A program made the position numbers and the translations under genes. A DNA stretch of 64,000 nt from Apricaphanius iberus (Eukaryota; Chordata; Actinopteri; Cyprinodontiformes; Aphaniidae): NCBI GenBank assembly GCA_028564705.1, contig JAPXFQ010002690.1:1456501-1520500 (forward strand), read 5' to 3'. Position 1 is the stretch's first letter; the number at the start of each line of letters is the position of its first letter. Shown one piece after another: positions 1 to 11,083 of the stretch. A model generated the notes under the pieces. It saw only the letters and a program-made list of their open reading frames with translations, searched no databases and had not been told where the DNA came from.

Positions 1-39
1 TTGTAAAGGAGCAAAAGCATTTGAAATTCTATTCCCTGA

Positions 40-900
40 ACTACAGGGAACCAAAGCAAGGGCTTTTGAACTGGGCTGATGTGCTTTACTTTTCTAGTTT
101 TAGTGAGGACATAAGCAGCAGCGTTTTGGATCAGGTGCAGCTTTCTTTTTAGGTAGTCCTGTAAATACACTGTGGCAATACTCGATTCAACTAATAATAA
201 AGGCATGGAAGAGTTTCTCAAGATCTTGTTGGGACAACAGTTCTTGGATTGTGGAAATGTTCTGAGATAGAATGCTGACTTTATAATTGTTTTTATGTGT
301 TGCTGGGCTGCACATCCAGATTTCAGGCCTGATCAATAGTTTCGAGCTCTTATAGCCAAAGCTGTGTAGCTATCTTGATTGTCCACCTTTATGTCCAAAA
401 TTAATTACGTATTTTTTGTTTCTGTTATGGGTCATCCATGCACTGATTTTTTTTTCTATGCATCTACTTAACGTTTAAATGGGTTTGTAGTCACCAGGGG
501 GCATTGTAGAGCTGAGTATCATCTGCCTAGCTATATTACTGATCTTATCACTGTGTTAGAATGAGCCTGTCAATATTAAATTGGAAGGTCTCCAAGATGG
601 AACCTTGAGGTACCACACATGTAGGTTTACCATATTTCGATTTGCAAAAAAGAGGAGAACATAATGTCATACAGCAATGTGTTCTTTAGGTCAGACCGGA
701 ACCAGTCAAGTACTGTACCAGTATATAACAGTATATAATCGTCAGCAGTGTTGAATGTTGCACTGAGATCCACATGCGCTGTGAAAAGTGTTGTGGTGAG
801 CGTGGAAACCACACTGAAAGACATCAAAATAGTTAGTCATCGTAAGGAAGCTATTCAAATGTTGAAACACAGTTTAGATGTCTCTCACAGTAGGATTGTA
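40..900 (-). mobile_element. L2-type LINE fragment (decayed reverse transcriptase)
   Basis: This lies in the SV2 intron that runs off the left edge. Read on the minus strand, 627-827 gives a recognisable RT segment with 'DLSATFNT' followed by 'GTVLDWFRSDLKN', the usual L2/CR1-type order of the 'DLSAAFDT' motif and a 'WFRSYL' block. The flanking DNA resembles the same family through to about position 40. There are frame breaks, so it is a dead fragment. Family assignment is by recognition only. Confidence 0.6.
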
Positions 901-1027
901 TAACCAATGATTAAAATACTCTTGTTTTATGCTTAGCAGGCTGTGTTTACAATTTAAGCTAAATATGTGCCACACAATACCTGGGTTCAACCAAATGATT
1001 TGCAGTCTATGTGTTTGTGGGTTCCAG

Positions 1028-4000
1028 AATGCCAGACATGATGAGGCGTGGATGATCTTGCGACAAGTTCATGACACAAATTGGAAAGCCAAGGGGGAAC
1101 CAGAGCGAGTCTTCACTGTAAGCTTTCTGTTACATCTTTGTCCCTATGTTTTCTTGGTCTTGAGACACTGGGTAATGTTTTTCAACCTATGAAAAATAAT
1201 AATCAAACGCCTCATTAATTGTGTTGACTGATAAGTAGCTCTGTTTAAATACATTTCAGTTAGGCTATAGTGCTCTGCAAAAGTATCCACACCCCTTAAA
1301 CTTGGTTTACATTACTCACATTAGAACCACTAACTTCTCTGACCTTATACAACCTACAAATACAACTTCCCCATGTCATTTATTCTCAGAATAAGTCTAG
1401 ATGTTCTGTGAAGGCCTCAGAGGTTTATCAGAGAATTTTAGTGAACAAGCAACATCATGAAGACATGATGGGAGAACACCGCTGAGAGGTCAGGGAGAAA
1501 CCTGGACAGAACTTTAGAGAGAGGTTAGGTTAGATAGCAATATCTCAAAAGATCAAAAATGAAAGAGTTTAGCACAACTGCAAACCCAGTAAAACATGGC
1601 TTACCACCTAAACTGACATGCTGAGCCAAAATTGTCATAAATTATGTTGTTGTTGAACCAAATGAAAACTGGACAGCAGGAGGTTCATTTAATGCATTTT
1701 TATACAGTAGATTATGGAATAAACAGAGAAAAATGGCAATCAGGCAAGTTGAGCTGCAAGAGATGAAAACTGTATAGGTGGGGGAAAAAATCCTCAACAT
1801 AGACAGACTAGCAGGGAGGTGAGGAAACCAGGGAGCTTAAATACACTGAGGAGTGGAAAATGAAAGAGGAGCCAATGGATAAACAGATGCAATGAGCAAG
1901 CAAATGGAGAAATTATACATCTGAGAAGGGAAGCAGAATGGCAGGGAGGAAATACACAGAACAAACGGAACAGAAGACAGAAAGGTAACACCCTAAAGCC
2001 TAAGTTTATAATTATCCATCAGCAAGTTTGCACTCAAATGCAGAGGTATTGACAGAGACATTTTTCGTTTATAGTTCTTCGTTGGTTTCTCAGTTTTGCA
2101 AAGCAATTCCTCACCAGGACAGCAAGGGATGCTGACTTTTTATGGTGGGTCTGCCTGCCAAATAGAGTTTATTTTATTCAGCTTGTGAATGCATTTCCCC
2201 CTTAAGGAGCAATGGACGACAGAAAGTAAGTTCTGATTAAGCTGGAAAGCTTCTTTTACTAGAAGCGTAGCTCATATAATACATAAATACAAAACTGCAT
2301 GGAAACAAATATTGGTTTGTTTTCCTACACCTCCTTGTGTTCAAAATCACCAAAAGACCATATTACAAAAATGTACTTTCAATATAAAGCATGTAGTGCC
2401 CAAACACTGCAAAGACTACTGATTACATCGACTATAGAGCCCCGTTCTGGTGAAACGATCTCTAGCTGTCGTTGAGCTGACCAGTCACGGGGATAAGCTC
2501 TCTGTTGACAGAGACGGATAGTTAGAAAATTGGGATCTACTCCGTCTGACATGACGGATAACAGCGTTGCGTCTATCTGTTTCGACGTAGACGGAGAAGT
2601 ATAAACTAGGCCTAAGCATATAGAAACGCTAACAAAACGAAAATCCTAAATGCAAACAATTAAGATGAAGCCAAAAAGAACAAACTTAGAGGATGGAACT
2701 AAAAAGACTAAATCTAATTAAGTAATAATCAAGAAAACAATACCAACCAAGAAGAGCTTTATTTAAAGAGACAGCATGCCCCTAGTAACTCTGGATGGGC
2801 TGCAGAGGTCCACAGCTCAGGTGGGAGAATCTTTCAAAAGCACAACTTTTATTGGTCCACCCTACAAATGTGGCAAAGGCCAACATCGAAGGACCACCGT
2901 GTATATAGATCAACATTGTGTGGAAATTGAGTCTGATCCTCCATGACCTTGTCACCTCTTCTTCCTAAACACAAAGAATCTCACAGCCAGTTTGCGTTTT
3001 TACCATTTACTGAAAAAAAATGAAACATGTACAGTAACAAAAAATAATGTATGAACTTTATCCTTAAGTCCTAATCAAACAAAATATCAGGTGGCATGGA
3101 AGACTGTGCAGCTTCACCCTGCATCCTATCCGTCTGGAACATATCTCTACTCTCTTCATAGGCCCACCCACTTCCTCTCATTAAACTAAACATAATATTA
3201 AGTAATCATCCATTGAAAAAATTTAACATACAGTAAAATTATCCCAATTGCTTTTATTTGTTTTGAATGTTTCCAAACAGCTTTTAATAATTTCAAATAC
3301 CACAGACCATCTGACAGTCATTTGATAAAGTTTATCTGGTTTTTAGAAACCACAATTTAACTATCTGCCAGAAATGCAAAAGGCTATTTGTGTAGTGTTA
3401 ACTAACACTGGAGTTCACTCTTAACACACCATCCTCCCAATGCAATACTGTGGCAACATTATAGCATGGGGAAGCTTTTCTTCAGCAGGGGCAGAAAAGC
3501 TAGTCAGAGTTGGATGGAGGATGATGAATCACGCTAAATGCAGGACAATCCTGGAAGGAAACTTGTTAGAGTCTGCAGAAGACTTTAAACCAGGATCATA
3601 GGTTTGCTTTTCAAACAATAATACAAATGAACGCAACATTTTTCTGGCTTTTATTTGTTTATTTAAAAAACTGAAAAGTCTGCCATTTTCCTTTCCCTTT
3701 AACAATCAGTTTCCATTTGGACTATTCTGAGATAATTCAGTACTGTGTTAATATATAACATAAAATCCCTGTAAAGTACATCTAGGTTTACGATTGTATA
3801 GTGAAAAAATGTGAAATAGTGAAAGAGGTATGGGTATTTTTGTAAGGCACTTCATTGAAGTATGTTGTGTTGAACAATAAGCTGAGAATTACAAAATAAA
3901 CCTTAGCAAATAAAGCAACCCAAGATCTACATTTTAAAATACATTTTCATAAATGACAATGGAAAACAATAACTAAAATAAGATAATTTGTTCCTACCAT

Positions 4001-7000
4001 GTAGGGAACATGATACCCTTTTTATGTCTTAGGTCAGGGCACAATATGACCACAAACTTAAACATTTGGTGTTAGTGTGGTACGTGAAGACTTGTTTTTG
4101 TCGTTTTTGTTTTTTCTTCTTATGTGATTCTTCTTCATGTTAAATGTCACAAATCTCCCAATTACAAAACTGTGACGAGCTCCAAAATTGGCAGATTATC
4201 TTTCCTAAATTAATAGCTTGTCATTCTTGCTTGTCAGGGGATTAAGAATAAAAGTAATTTATGTACAAATGAAATCACCGACTTTCTGTGTTTCTCTGTG
4301 TAGGTGACAAACATTAAGACACCTCAGACCCAGGAGGATGAGTTCATTGAAATACAGAGCGACACTGGAACGGCCTTCCAACGCTGGACAGTCCGAAAAA
4401 TGACCATGCTGCAGCAGGTTTCATAACCCCTCCATTTTACGAGTCAATGGCTCTGAAACTTTTGATTTGTATTCAGTTTTCTATCCCAACATAAAGTTGC
4501 CTGCATAAAAACCATGACTTAAAACCAACGCAATGTTCCGTCTTCTTCCTGAAGGTGATGGCCAATGTGATGTCTCTGTCTGCTCCAGAGCTCAGGCTGC
4601 ATGGCCTTTTCCTGGTCATTGTGTGGTTCTGCATGGCTTTCAGGTAGAATAACAACCATACTGGGATTAAACATGGATTGGTTTGAGACTATTACCTTGA
4701 GTGGCTGTTTTGATTACATCCATCCATCCATCCATTTTCTGAACCGCTTAATCCTCCAGGGGTCGCGGGGGGGCTGGTGCCTATCTCCAGCTGTCAACGG
4801 GCGAGAGGCGGGGTACACCCTGGACAGGTCGCCAGTCCATCACAGTGTTTTGATTACACAAAAATAAAAAACAAAAATGTATGATCTATTTCTAACCTTT
4901 TAAAGCCTGATTTTAAAAGCACTTTAAAAACTGAGCTTTTCTGTCTGAATATTAATATTGTTACATTATGCAATATTAAGTTTTTATGTAGATAATTTAA
5001 ATTAACTATAAATAGTCATGTTTGGTGATTATTAAAGAACCTAAATGCAGAACCTATTTTATGATGAGCCGTTTTTTTAATAAAGAAACAAAAATGAACT
5101 TGCAAACACTAGACTGGTTGTGATGATGATTTTATTTTGGGTTTGGGAAGGGTGGGGTTTGTGGGGTCATTTTAACCTGTAAAGCACTTTGAAAAGCTTT
5201 CGTAGTTGAAAAAGCAATTTATAAATAAAGTTTGATTGATTGATTGATTGATTGTCCTTCATGACAGATCAATTCAGCCACAACTTGACACATCTGGTTT
5301 CAACGTTTCAAACTGCTTCACAATGATAGAAACAGGTGGTGCTCCTTCAGTTTCCACACAGTGACGAGCTGTGTTTCTCACAACCAGATTTTTTTTTTCC
5401 CCAGACAGCCAAAGTTCTCTTCCCTGTAGGTATGGGAGAACTATGTGAGCCATGCTTAAGCCACCTGACTCGCAGTGCCCTGCTTAAAATTTGCTTTTTC
5501 AACCCATGGTAGCTTGAGAACTGTAACCAGTCCATGCGATTTTTATTTCAGATAAATGAATAAAATCTGTTATCCTTTAAGGAAATTAACTGAGTTTTCT
5601 GTTTCTTCCCTGTATATGTTAGCTACCACGGACTGGGAGTGTGGTTCCCTGATATGATAAAGTACATGCAGTATGAGGAGTACGAATCCAAGGTCCGAGT
5701 GTTTCACCGAGAGCGTGTGGAGCGCTTCCACTTTAACTTTTCCCTGGTCAACCAAGTCCACCGCGAGGGAGAGTACATCCATGACAAGTATGTTTAGCAC
5801 TCTTCTTCGTAACGCAACGCTGCACAAAGTTAAAATTACATTTTTTTAATATCCTTTTTCTCTCTTTCTTTTTCAAGATTTGCAAACATCGAGATTAAAT
5901 CTGTCAAGTTTGAGGATTCACTCTTTGAGAACTGCTACTTTGAGGACATCAAGTCGACAAACACATTCTTTGAGAACTGCACGATCAAAAACACTGTCTT
6001 CTATAACACAGGTGCAGTCACAGACGGATGTCGCATTACAATTATTGGTCAAACAAATCTATTTGTGGGTGGTTCTTTTTTTGTCTCGAGTCAAGCAAGG
6101 AATCAGTCTGTGTTTTCTCTACAGACTTGTGGCAGGATAAGTTCAAAAACTGTCGAATGGAAAACACCACATTCCTCCATCCAAAGAAAGGCTGTCATTT
6201 AAACTTCCAGGAGGAAAACGACATAGTGATCTATCTGGTCAGTTTCTTGGGAAGTCTGGCTGTGCTGCCTGGGAACATCATCTCAGCCCTGTTCATGGAC
6301 AAGATAGGAAGGATCCGAATAATAGGTGATGTATTCAGAAATAGTCAGAGTGAACTTTTTGGTGCAGATGATCGCAAATTGGTAAAACAATATTTTCTAA
6401 AAAGATCCAATTTGGCCAGAATTACCTCACTGACCATTTGTCTTTCTTTTTGTTCCAGGCGGTTCTATGCTTGCTTCGTCGGCCTGTACGTTCCTTATAC
6501 TTTTAAGCTTCAGTCAAGGAGCCGTGATCTGTTGGCAGTGTCTTTTCTACGCTGTCAGTGTGGCAGCCTGGAATGGGCTGGAAGTCATTTCTGTGGAGCT
6601 CTACCCTTCCTCAAAAAGGTACATTTCAACTTGTAATCTTTACCAAATGCATTGGAACTGAAATTAAAACCATGTATCCCCTTTTCTTTCACGCCAAAGT
6701 AATCTGCTACTTTGTGTTGGTATATCTCATAAATTCCCAATAAAAAAATTGAAAAACATGAAGGTTTGTTATTGTAAGGTGACAAAAAAATCATGGGGTT
6801 TGAATACTTTTGCCAGGCTGGTCTATGCCAAGTCCTGATACTTTTAAAAACCGCATTACGTCTTCTTTGAGAGATTTAAAGGGGCCATGATTAGAACTAA
6901 AACCTCCAATGTTTCAGCTTATTAAAACACAAATCAGGCTAATGACTGAAGCTTCTCAGTGTGCGCTCCAGTTGCCCCAGCCAAAACTCATTATCCCAGA

Positions 7001-8622
7001 TAATGATGTATACATTAATGCCGTCTGTTGAACCCTCAGAGATTTTTCATCCACTAAAAGTTTGAATGTGTGATCACAAACACCTCTAAAGAATGAGTTT
7101 AATCAATATCTACTAACCCTGTACTCCTGTTTTCTTCACATTTTGTCATGCTACCACCTCTAACTTATTTGGTTGGGATTTTATGCGATGGACCAACACG
7201 AAGTAGTGCATAATTGCCAGATAGAAGAAAGATAGTATGAATAATACTCTGAATCATTCATCAGTCCAAAAGGACATTGATGTTAAATATATAGACAGAG
7301 TTGCATTGAAATAATTCAGATCAAAGTGCATTCATGTTCTTAGAATGGCCCAGTCAAAGTACACACTTTCAGTTTCTAGAATTGCAAAACCAGTAGAGAG
7401 AGATGGCAAAAACTTAGAGCTAGCTAAAGGTAGCCGTAAAATCTGTTGGGACACTTTGCATAGGCAAGGCAAGGCAATTTTATTTATACAGCACACTTTC
7501 AACACAAGGCAATCCAATGTGCTTTACATGATTACAAAAATGTAAAAATCAAAACATAGAATCACTAAAAGAAAGCATAAACAAATATTGCTTATTTATA
7601 AAAGAAAATTCATGTAAATTTATGAAAATTTGAAAAACTGATGAAACACAAGAATCAATGAAAACGTTTAGCAATAACAGTAATTAAAAGGAAAGAAAAA
7701 AAATATGAGTTTTAAAGCATAAGAGAACATTTATGTAAAATTATGAAAATTAAAAACAGAAAACATTTAGCGATTGACAAACGTGATAACAGTAATTAAA
7801 AAGACACATAAGCAAGTCTAAATAGATAAGTTTTAATTTTTGATTTAAAAGAATTCAGAGTCTCTGCAGCTTTGCATTCATCCAGCAGTTTGTTCCAAAT
7901 ATGGGGAGCATAGAAACTGAAAGCTGCTTCCTCATGTTTGGTTCTGGTTCTAGGGATGATCCTTAGACTGGAGCTGGAGGATCTAAGTGATCTAAGTGAT
8001 CTCTAATGTACTCTGGTGCTAATTCAGTCAATGATTTATAGACTAATAAAAGCACTTTGAAATCTATCATCTGAGCTACAGGGAGCCAGTGTAAGGACTT
8101 TAGAACTGGGGTGATGTGTTCTACTTTCCTGGTTCTAGTGAGAACTTTTACATTTTGAATGACTGGAATGTTTGTACTATTGTATTTAACTGCCTTTTTT
8201 GGTAACATGCCTTGAGATGACATCTGTTGTGAATTGGCGCCATATAAATTAACCAAATTGAAAAAATGGATTTAAAAGGGTAAACGGCGATATGCATACC
8301 TTTTTGTTCATATTTTTACTTGTAAAAAAAATATTAATTGACATTTAAACTCTACTACAACATTTATTGCATGCTTATGAGACACGATGTTTTCCAAATG
8401 TCGAGTTTAAATCCGCTGTTTCTTTTCTCACTGCACAGAGGGACAGCGTTCGGCATCCTGAACGGGATTTGTAAGTTTGCAGCCATCATTGCCAGCTTAA
8501 TCTTTGCAGCCTTCATCGGCATCACGAAAATCATCCCCATCTTCCTGGCCTTCGCCGCCCTCGTCTGCGGAGGTCTGGTGGCTCTAAAGCTGCCCGAAAC
8601 GCGGGAGAAAATCCTCTCTTGA
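1028..8622 (+). CDS. sv2: Synaptic vesicle glycoprotein 2 family, C-terminal half (8 exons)
   Basis: Exons are 1028-1117, 4304-4417, 4555-4643, 5623-5787, 5878-6011, 6125-6325, 6459-6618 and 8439-8622. All have AG/GT borders and compatible phases, and together encode 378 residues ending ALKLPETREKILS. SV2 proteins are 12-TM major-facilitator-like glycoproteins of synaptic vesicles that modulate vesicle priming and bind synaptotagmin. The first visible exon carries the family block HDEAWMILRQVHDTN. TM7 (LFLVIVWFCMAFS) is followed by the large luminal loop with pentapeptide-like repeats (FEDSLFENCYFEDIKSTNTF, then FENCTIKNTVF) and N-glycosylation sequons NFS, NCT and NTT. TM8-TM12 follow, with VSFLGSLAVLPGNIISAL, VELYPSSKR and GTAFGILNGICKF. 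The N-terminal exons lie outside the window. The subtype is unresolved: the luminal loop looks SV2A-like and TM8 looks SV2C-like, while the mrps11 neighbour recalls human 15q near SV2B. Confidence 0.93.
1268..3852 (+). mobile_element. Dead Tc1-like element broken up by insertions
   Basis: Pieces of one common fish Tc1 family appear in the correct order in this intron. They are a left terminal repeat 'gctctgcaaaagtatccaca' at about 1272, the 5' transposase region at about 1400-1560, a middle piece at about 2780-2890, a later piece at about 3420-3600, and a right terminal repeat ending 'tttttgtaaggcact' near 3850. The 1.2 kb between about 1570 and 2770 is not transposase-like and is probably later insertion. 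No open transposase remains. Confidence 0.55.
4719..4845 (-). mobile_element. 5'-truncated retroposon tail with 13-bp target duplication
   Basis: The sequence TGTTTTGATTACA occurs at 4706-4718 and again at 4846-4858, directly flanking a 127-bp insert. Read on the minus strand the insert ends in (GGAT)n and contains 'gacagctggagataggcacc', the same 3' tail as the SINE-like element at 48491-48808. It is a truncated copy of that family inside an SV2 intron, 75 bp downstream of the exon ending at 4643. Confidence 0.85.
5174..5254 (+). repeat. LINE/SINE 3' tail with (GATT)n
   Basis: 'cctgtaaagcactttgaaaa' leads to 'aataaagtttgattgattga', a common fish retroposon 3' end that terminates in a GATT microsatellite. 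A similar tail, 'gcgctttgtaaataaagttt', occurs near 42930. Confidence 0.5.
6690..6822 (+). mobile_element. Solo right terminal repeat of a Tc1-like element
   Basis: 'ctactttgtgttggtatatc' through 'tttgaatacttttgcc' matches the right terminal repeat of the same Tc1 family as at 1268-3852. It begins about 70 bp after the SV2 exon ending at 6618. Confidence 0.5.
7105..7440 (+). mobile_element. Tc1-like fragment (left repeat plus transposase scrap)
   Basis: The 7130-7240 stretch ('gggattttatgcgatggacc') resembles the left terminal repeat. The 7330-7420 stretch ('ttagaatggcccagtcaaag') resembles the region just before the DLNPIE motif. The middle of the transposase is missing. Confidence 0.5.
7463..8260 (-). 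mobile_element. L2-type LINE 3' end (RT C-terminus) in SV2 intron
   Basis: On the minus strand, 7963-8170 reads 'HITPVLKSLHWLPV' then 'FKVLLLVYKSLTELAPEYI', the conserved L2 RT C-terminal block. The LINE 3' tail ends at 7463 ('aggcaaggcaattttattta' on the plus strand). Positions 8190-8255 hold the 3' tail of a second copy in plus orientation ('tgacatctgttgtgaattgg'). Confidence 0.65.
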
Positions 8623-9758
8623 AAAGCCAAACTCCCTGCTGCTTCGGATCTCCAGACGAAAGCTGAAAATCTGGGGAAACAGGGGAATGTTTTGAGAAAA
8701 GATTAAGGCGCTATATTGTGTGATTTATTTTTCATGTGGTTACTTGTTTGAAATAGTTCTAAACCTGTATGGTGGCCTACATCAACCTGTGGTCGCTCTC
8801 TGCTCCCGGAAAGCTCCTCAGGCATCATATCAGTCTAGTTTTTGTCATCCCTCTCTTCGTTCACACTCACAAACCTGTTCTGTCTGAAGTTTTTGTAAAA
8901 GATTTAAAACAATGTGTCTGTGTTTGGATGGTTAAGTAGATCATGTTACCATGTTGTGCTCTGGTTACAGTTCCTCTTTCTGAGAGAGGACTTATAGTGA
9001 TAACTTGAAATTGATGAGACTTGCTGCTAAGTCTCAGCAGCAGTATTACTCTTATTCAGGGGGTAAAAAAGAAAAACCTTGAACATTCAACCAATGATTA
9101 CTGAGAGCAGTCTTGTGGTGTCTGTAGATTGTGTTGACCAGTTTGTTCTCTTTAGGTGAAAACACCTCAATGACCATTTTATTAAATGTAGTACTCATTT
9201 TCTAACAATGATTTTAGCCCTTTTAAGTTTTTCCAACTGATCCAGGTCCAAACTGACCAGGTTCTGAGACTCTTGAGATACCCTGTGTGTCCTCCAGTGT
9301 AGGGCTGTGTTTTAATGGTATTGTTACTGTAGCGTTAGGGTCTTTTATCTGTCACATCTTGCCATGGCAAAGTGTAAGGAACTGTCTGTTTTTTCTGTTT
9401 TTTCTAAAGGGAGAGAGAAAGAACAATGCAAAACTGTAAAATTAGATGTTTTCATACGATGCTCTCATTTCAATGCTCTGATGAAGAACAGATTTACAAA
9501 ATTTGCTGCATTTCTGACGTGTTAAGATTTATTTATTTGTTTTTTTGAGCATTGTTCTGATTTGGTATGACTGATCTATGCATTTGAGGTTATGTATGTG
9601 TTTGTGTGTGTGTGGGAGAGAGAGAGTCTGTGAGTCTGGATGTTATCAGCATGTGTATACATTTATTGGGACGCAAAATGCTACCGTTACTGTATTTTCT
9701 GTTGTACATATAGACCTGTGTAAATTAGCTATACCATATTAGTTGTATCATGACAATG

Positions 9759-9764
9759 AATAAA
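9759..9764 (+). terminator. sv2: Poly(A) signal of the SV2 gene
   Basis: AATAAA lies 1.1 kb after the stop codon at 8620-8622. The intervening 8623-9758 contains no ORF or recognisable repeat and reads as a 3' UTR. Confidence 0.65.
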
Positions 9765-10201
9765 GCTGAGGGATGTGATCAAGTCTCCTTCCTCTTCCAA
9801 GACACAGACAGAGAAGGTTACAACCTTCAGACCATTTCATTGGACATTCTTTCACCATAAACCAGCCAAGGCCGGTTGCCCCTCCTAGGATTTTTGACAG
9901 AGGAATAAAATCCCAGGTGTTGACCGAGAGCACCGGAGAACTCATGAAGATCTTCTAAAAGACAAAATAACAGGTAAAGATATTCCAGTGACTCACTCAA
10001 CTGCAATGGCCTCTATGCAAACTAACTGCACAAGACTCCACTGCTGAAGAAAAAGGATACTATATCTTTATTACAGTTTGATGCAGATGATTTGAACAAG
10101 CCAGTGAGATACTGATAATACAGTCTGGTCAGATGAGGCCAAAGCTAGACTCTTTTGATATCAAACTGATTGTCTCATGCCATGTTGCAGGTACTGATTC
10201 A

Positions 10202-10894
10202 CAGAGGTGGATAGTACATTGTTTCATTTACTCAATTATGGTTATTTGGGTAACTTTTTTGAGAGAAAAAAATACAACAACAAACTTTTGGAGTAGTTTG
10301 ACTATATGGTACTCTGTACTTTCATTTGAGTAATATTTTTTGGAAATGTCGCAACTCTAACTTGAAATAAACTTTCTTACTACTCTGCCCACAGCAATTA
10401 ACTTTACTGAATGAAATGCATGAGACTCGCCCATGCAATGTTAAAGGAAGACATCTTTTTTTGTACACAAGCTTTATCATTTAAACACTATTTTATTTCT
10501 TCTGAAGCTGTAGTGCCATTTGGAGGTCAAAGAGGAGTAAATTACCCTGCTCCACTTTGCACTTTGAAAAAAAAAACAATGATTCAGAAAATGTTTCTTC
10601 TAGTCGACTTTGTTTTTTACAGTTAGGTCACATATTTCTATTTTTTAAGTCATTAGGAGTTGCATATTTGTCCAATTACATTAGTGTTAAATCATATGCT
10701 ATAATTTTAAAACAAATTCTTAAGTACTCAATACTTGAGTAGTCTTATCCCAAAAACGTTTTTACTTACTTTACGTACTTGAGTTATTTTTTGGATTACT
10801 ACTTTGTTCTTTTACTTGAGTAAAAATATGTAGAAGTGGTGCTGCTTTTACTTGAATAGCTACAATTTTTGGCTTGCCTATTTTACCACCTCTG
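10202..10894. mobile_element. Non-autonomous hAT element (MITE)
   Basis: The termini are inverted: CAGAGGTGGATAGTA at the left and TTTTACCACCTCTG at the right. Flanking 8-mers are CTGATTCA (10194-10201) and TTGATTCA (10895-10902), a 7/8 match of hAT size. The interior has subterminal 'acttgagta'-like motifs, common in this fish MITE family, and no coding capacity. Confidence 0.75.
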
Positions 10895-11022
10895 TTGATT
10901 CAGTAACTCAGAAAAAAGGAGCCTTGAATGTGTACTGAGCGATTTACTGAATTGTGCATCCTAGGTTGGTATTTCTGACAATATTTGTGTGTTTTTTTTG
11001 TCTATAAGGGGGCGTCCAAGCT

Positions 11023-11036
11023 AAGGAGCTATTTTT
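11023..11036 (+). repeat. Left target-site duplication of the LINE
   Basis: AAGGAGCTATTTTT; its partner is at 16258-16271. The right copy carries one extra T before GA, consistent with slippage in a T-run. Confidence 0.8.
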
Positions 11037-11083
11037 GAGGTGGCGGAAGTGGATTGTGATCAGAGCGCGGAGTGGTGGATTAT

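Noticed and set aside
6028..6636. 202-codon plus-strand ORF as one exon
   Set aside because: It reads through two introns of the SV2 gene; splice sites at 6125, 6325 and 6459 fit the family.
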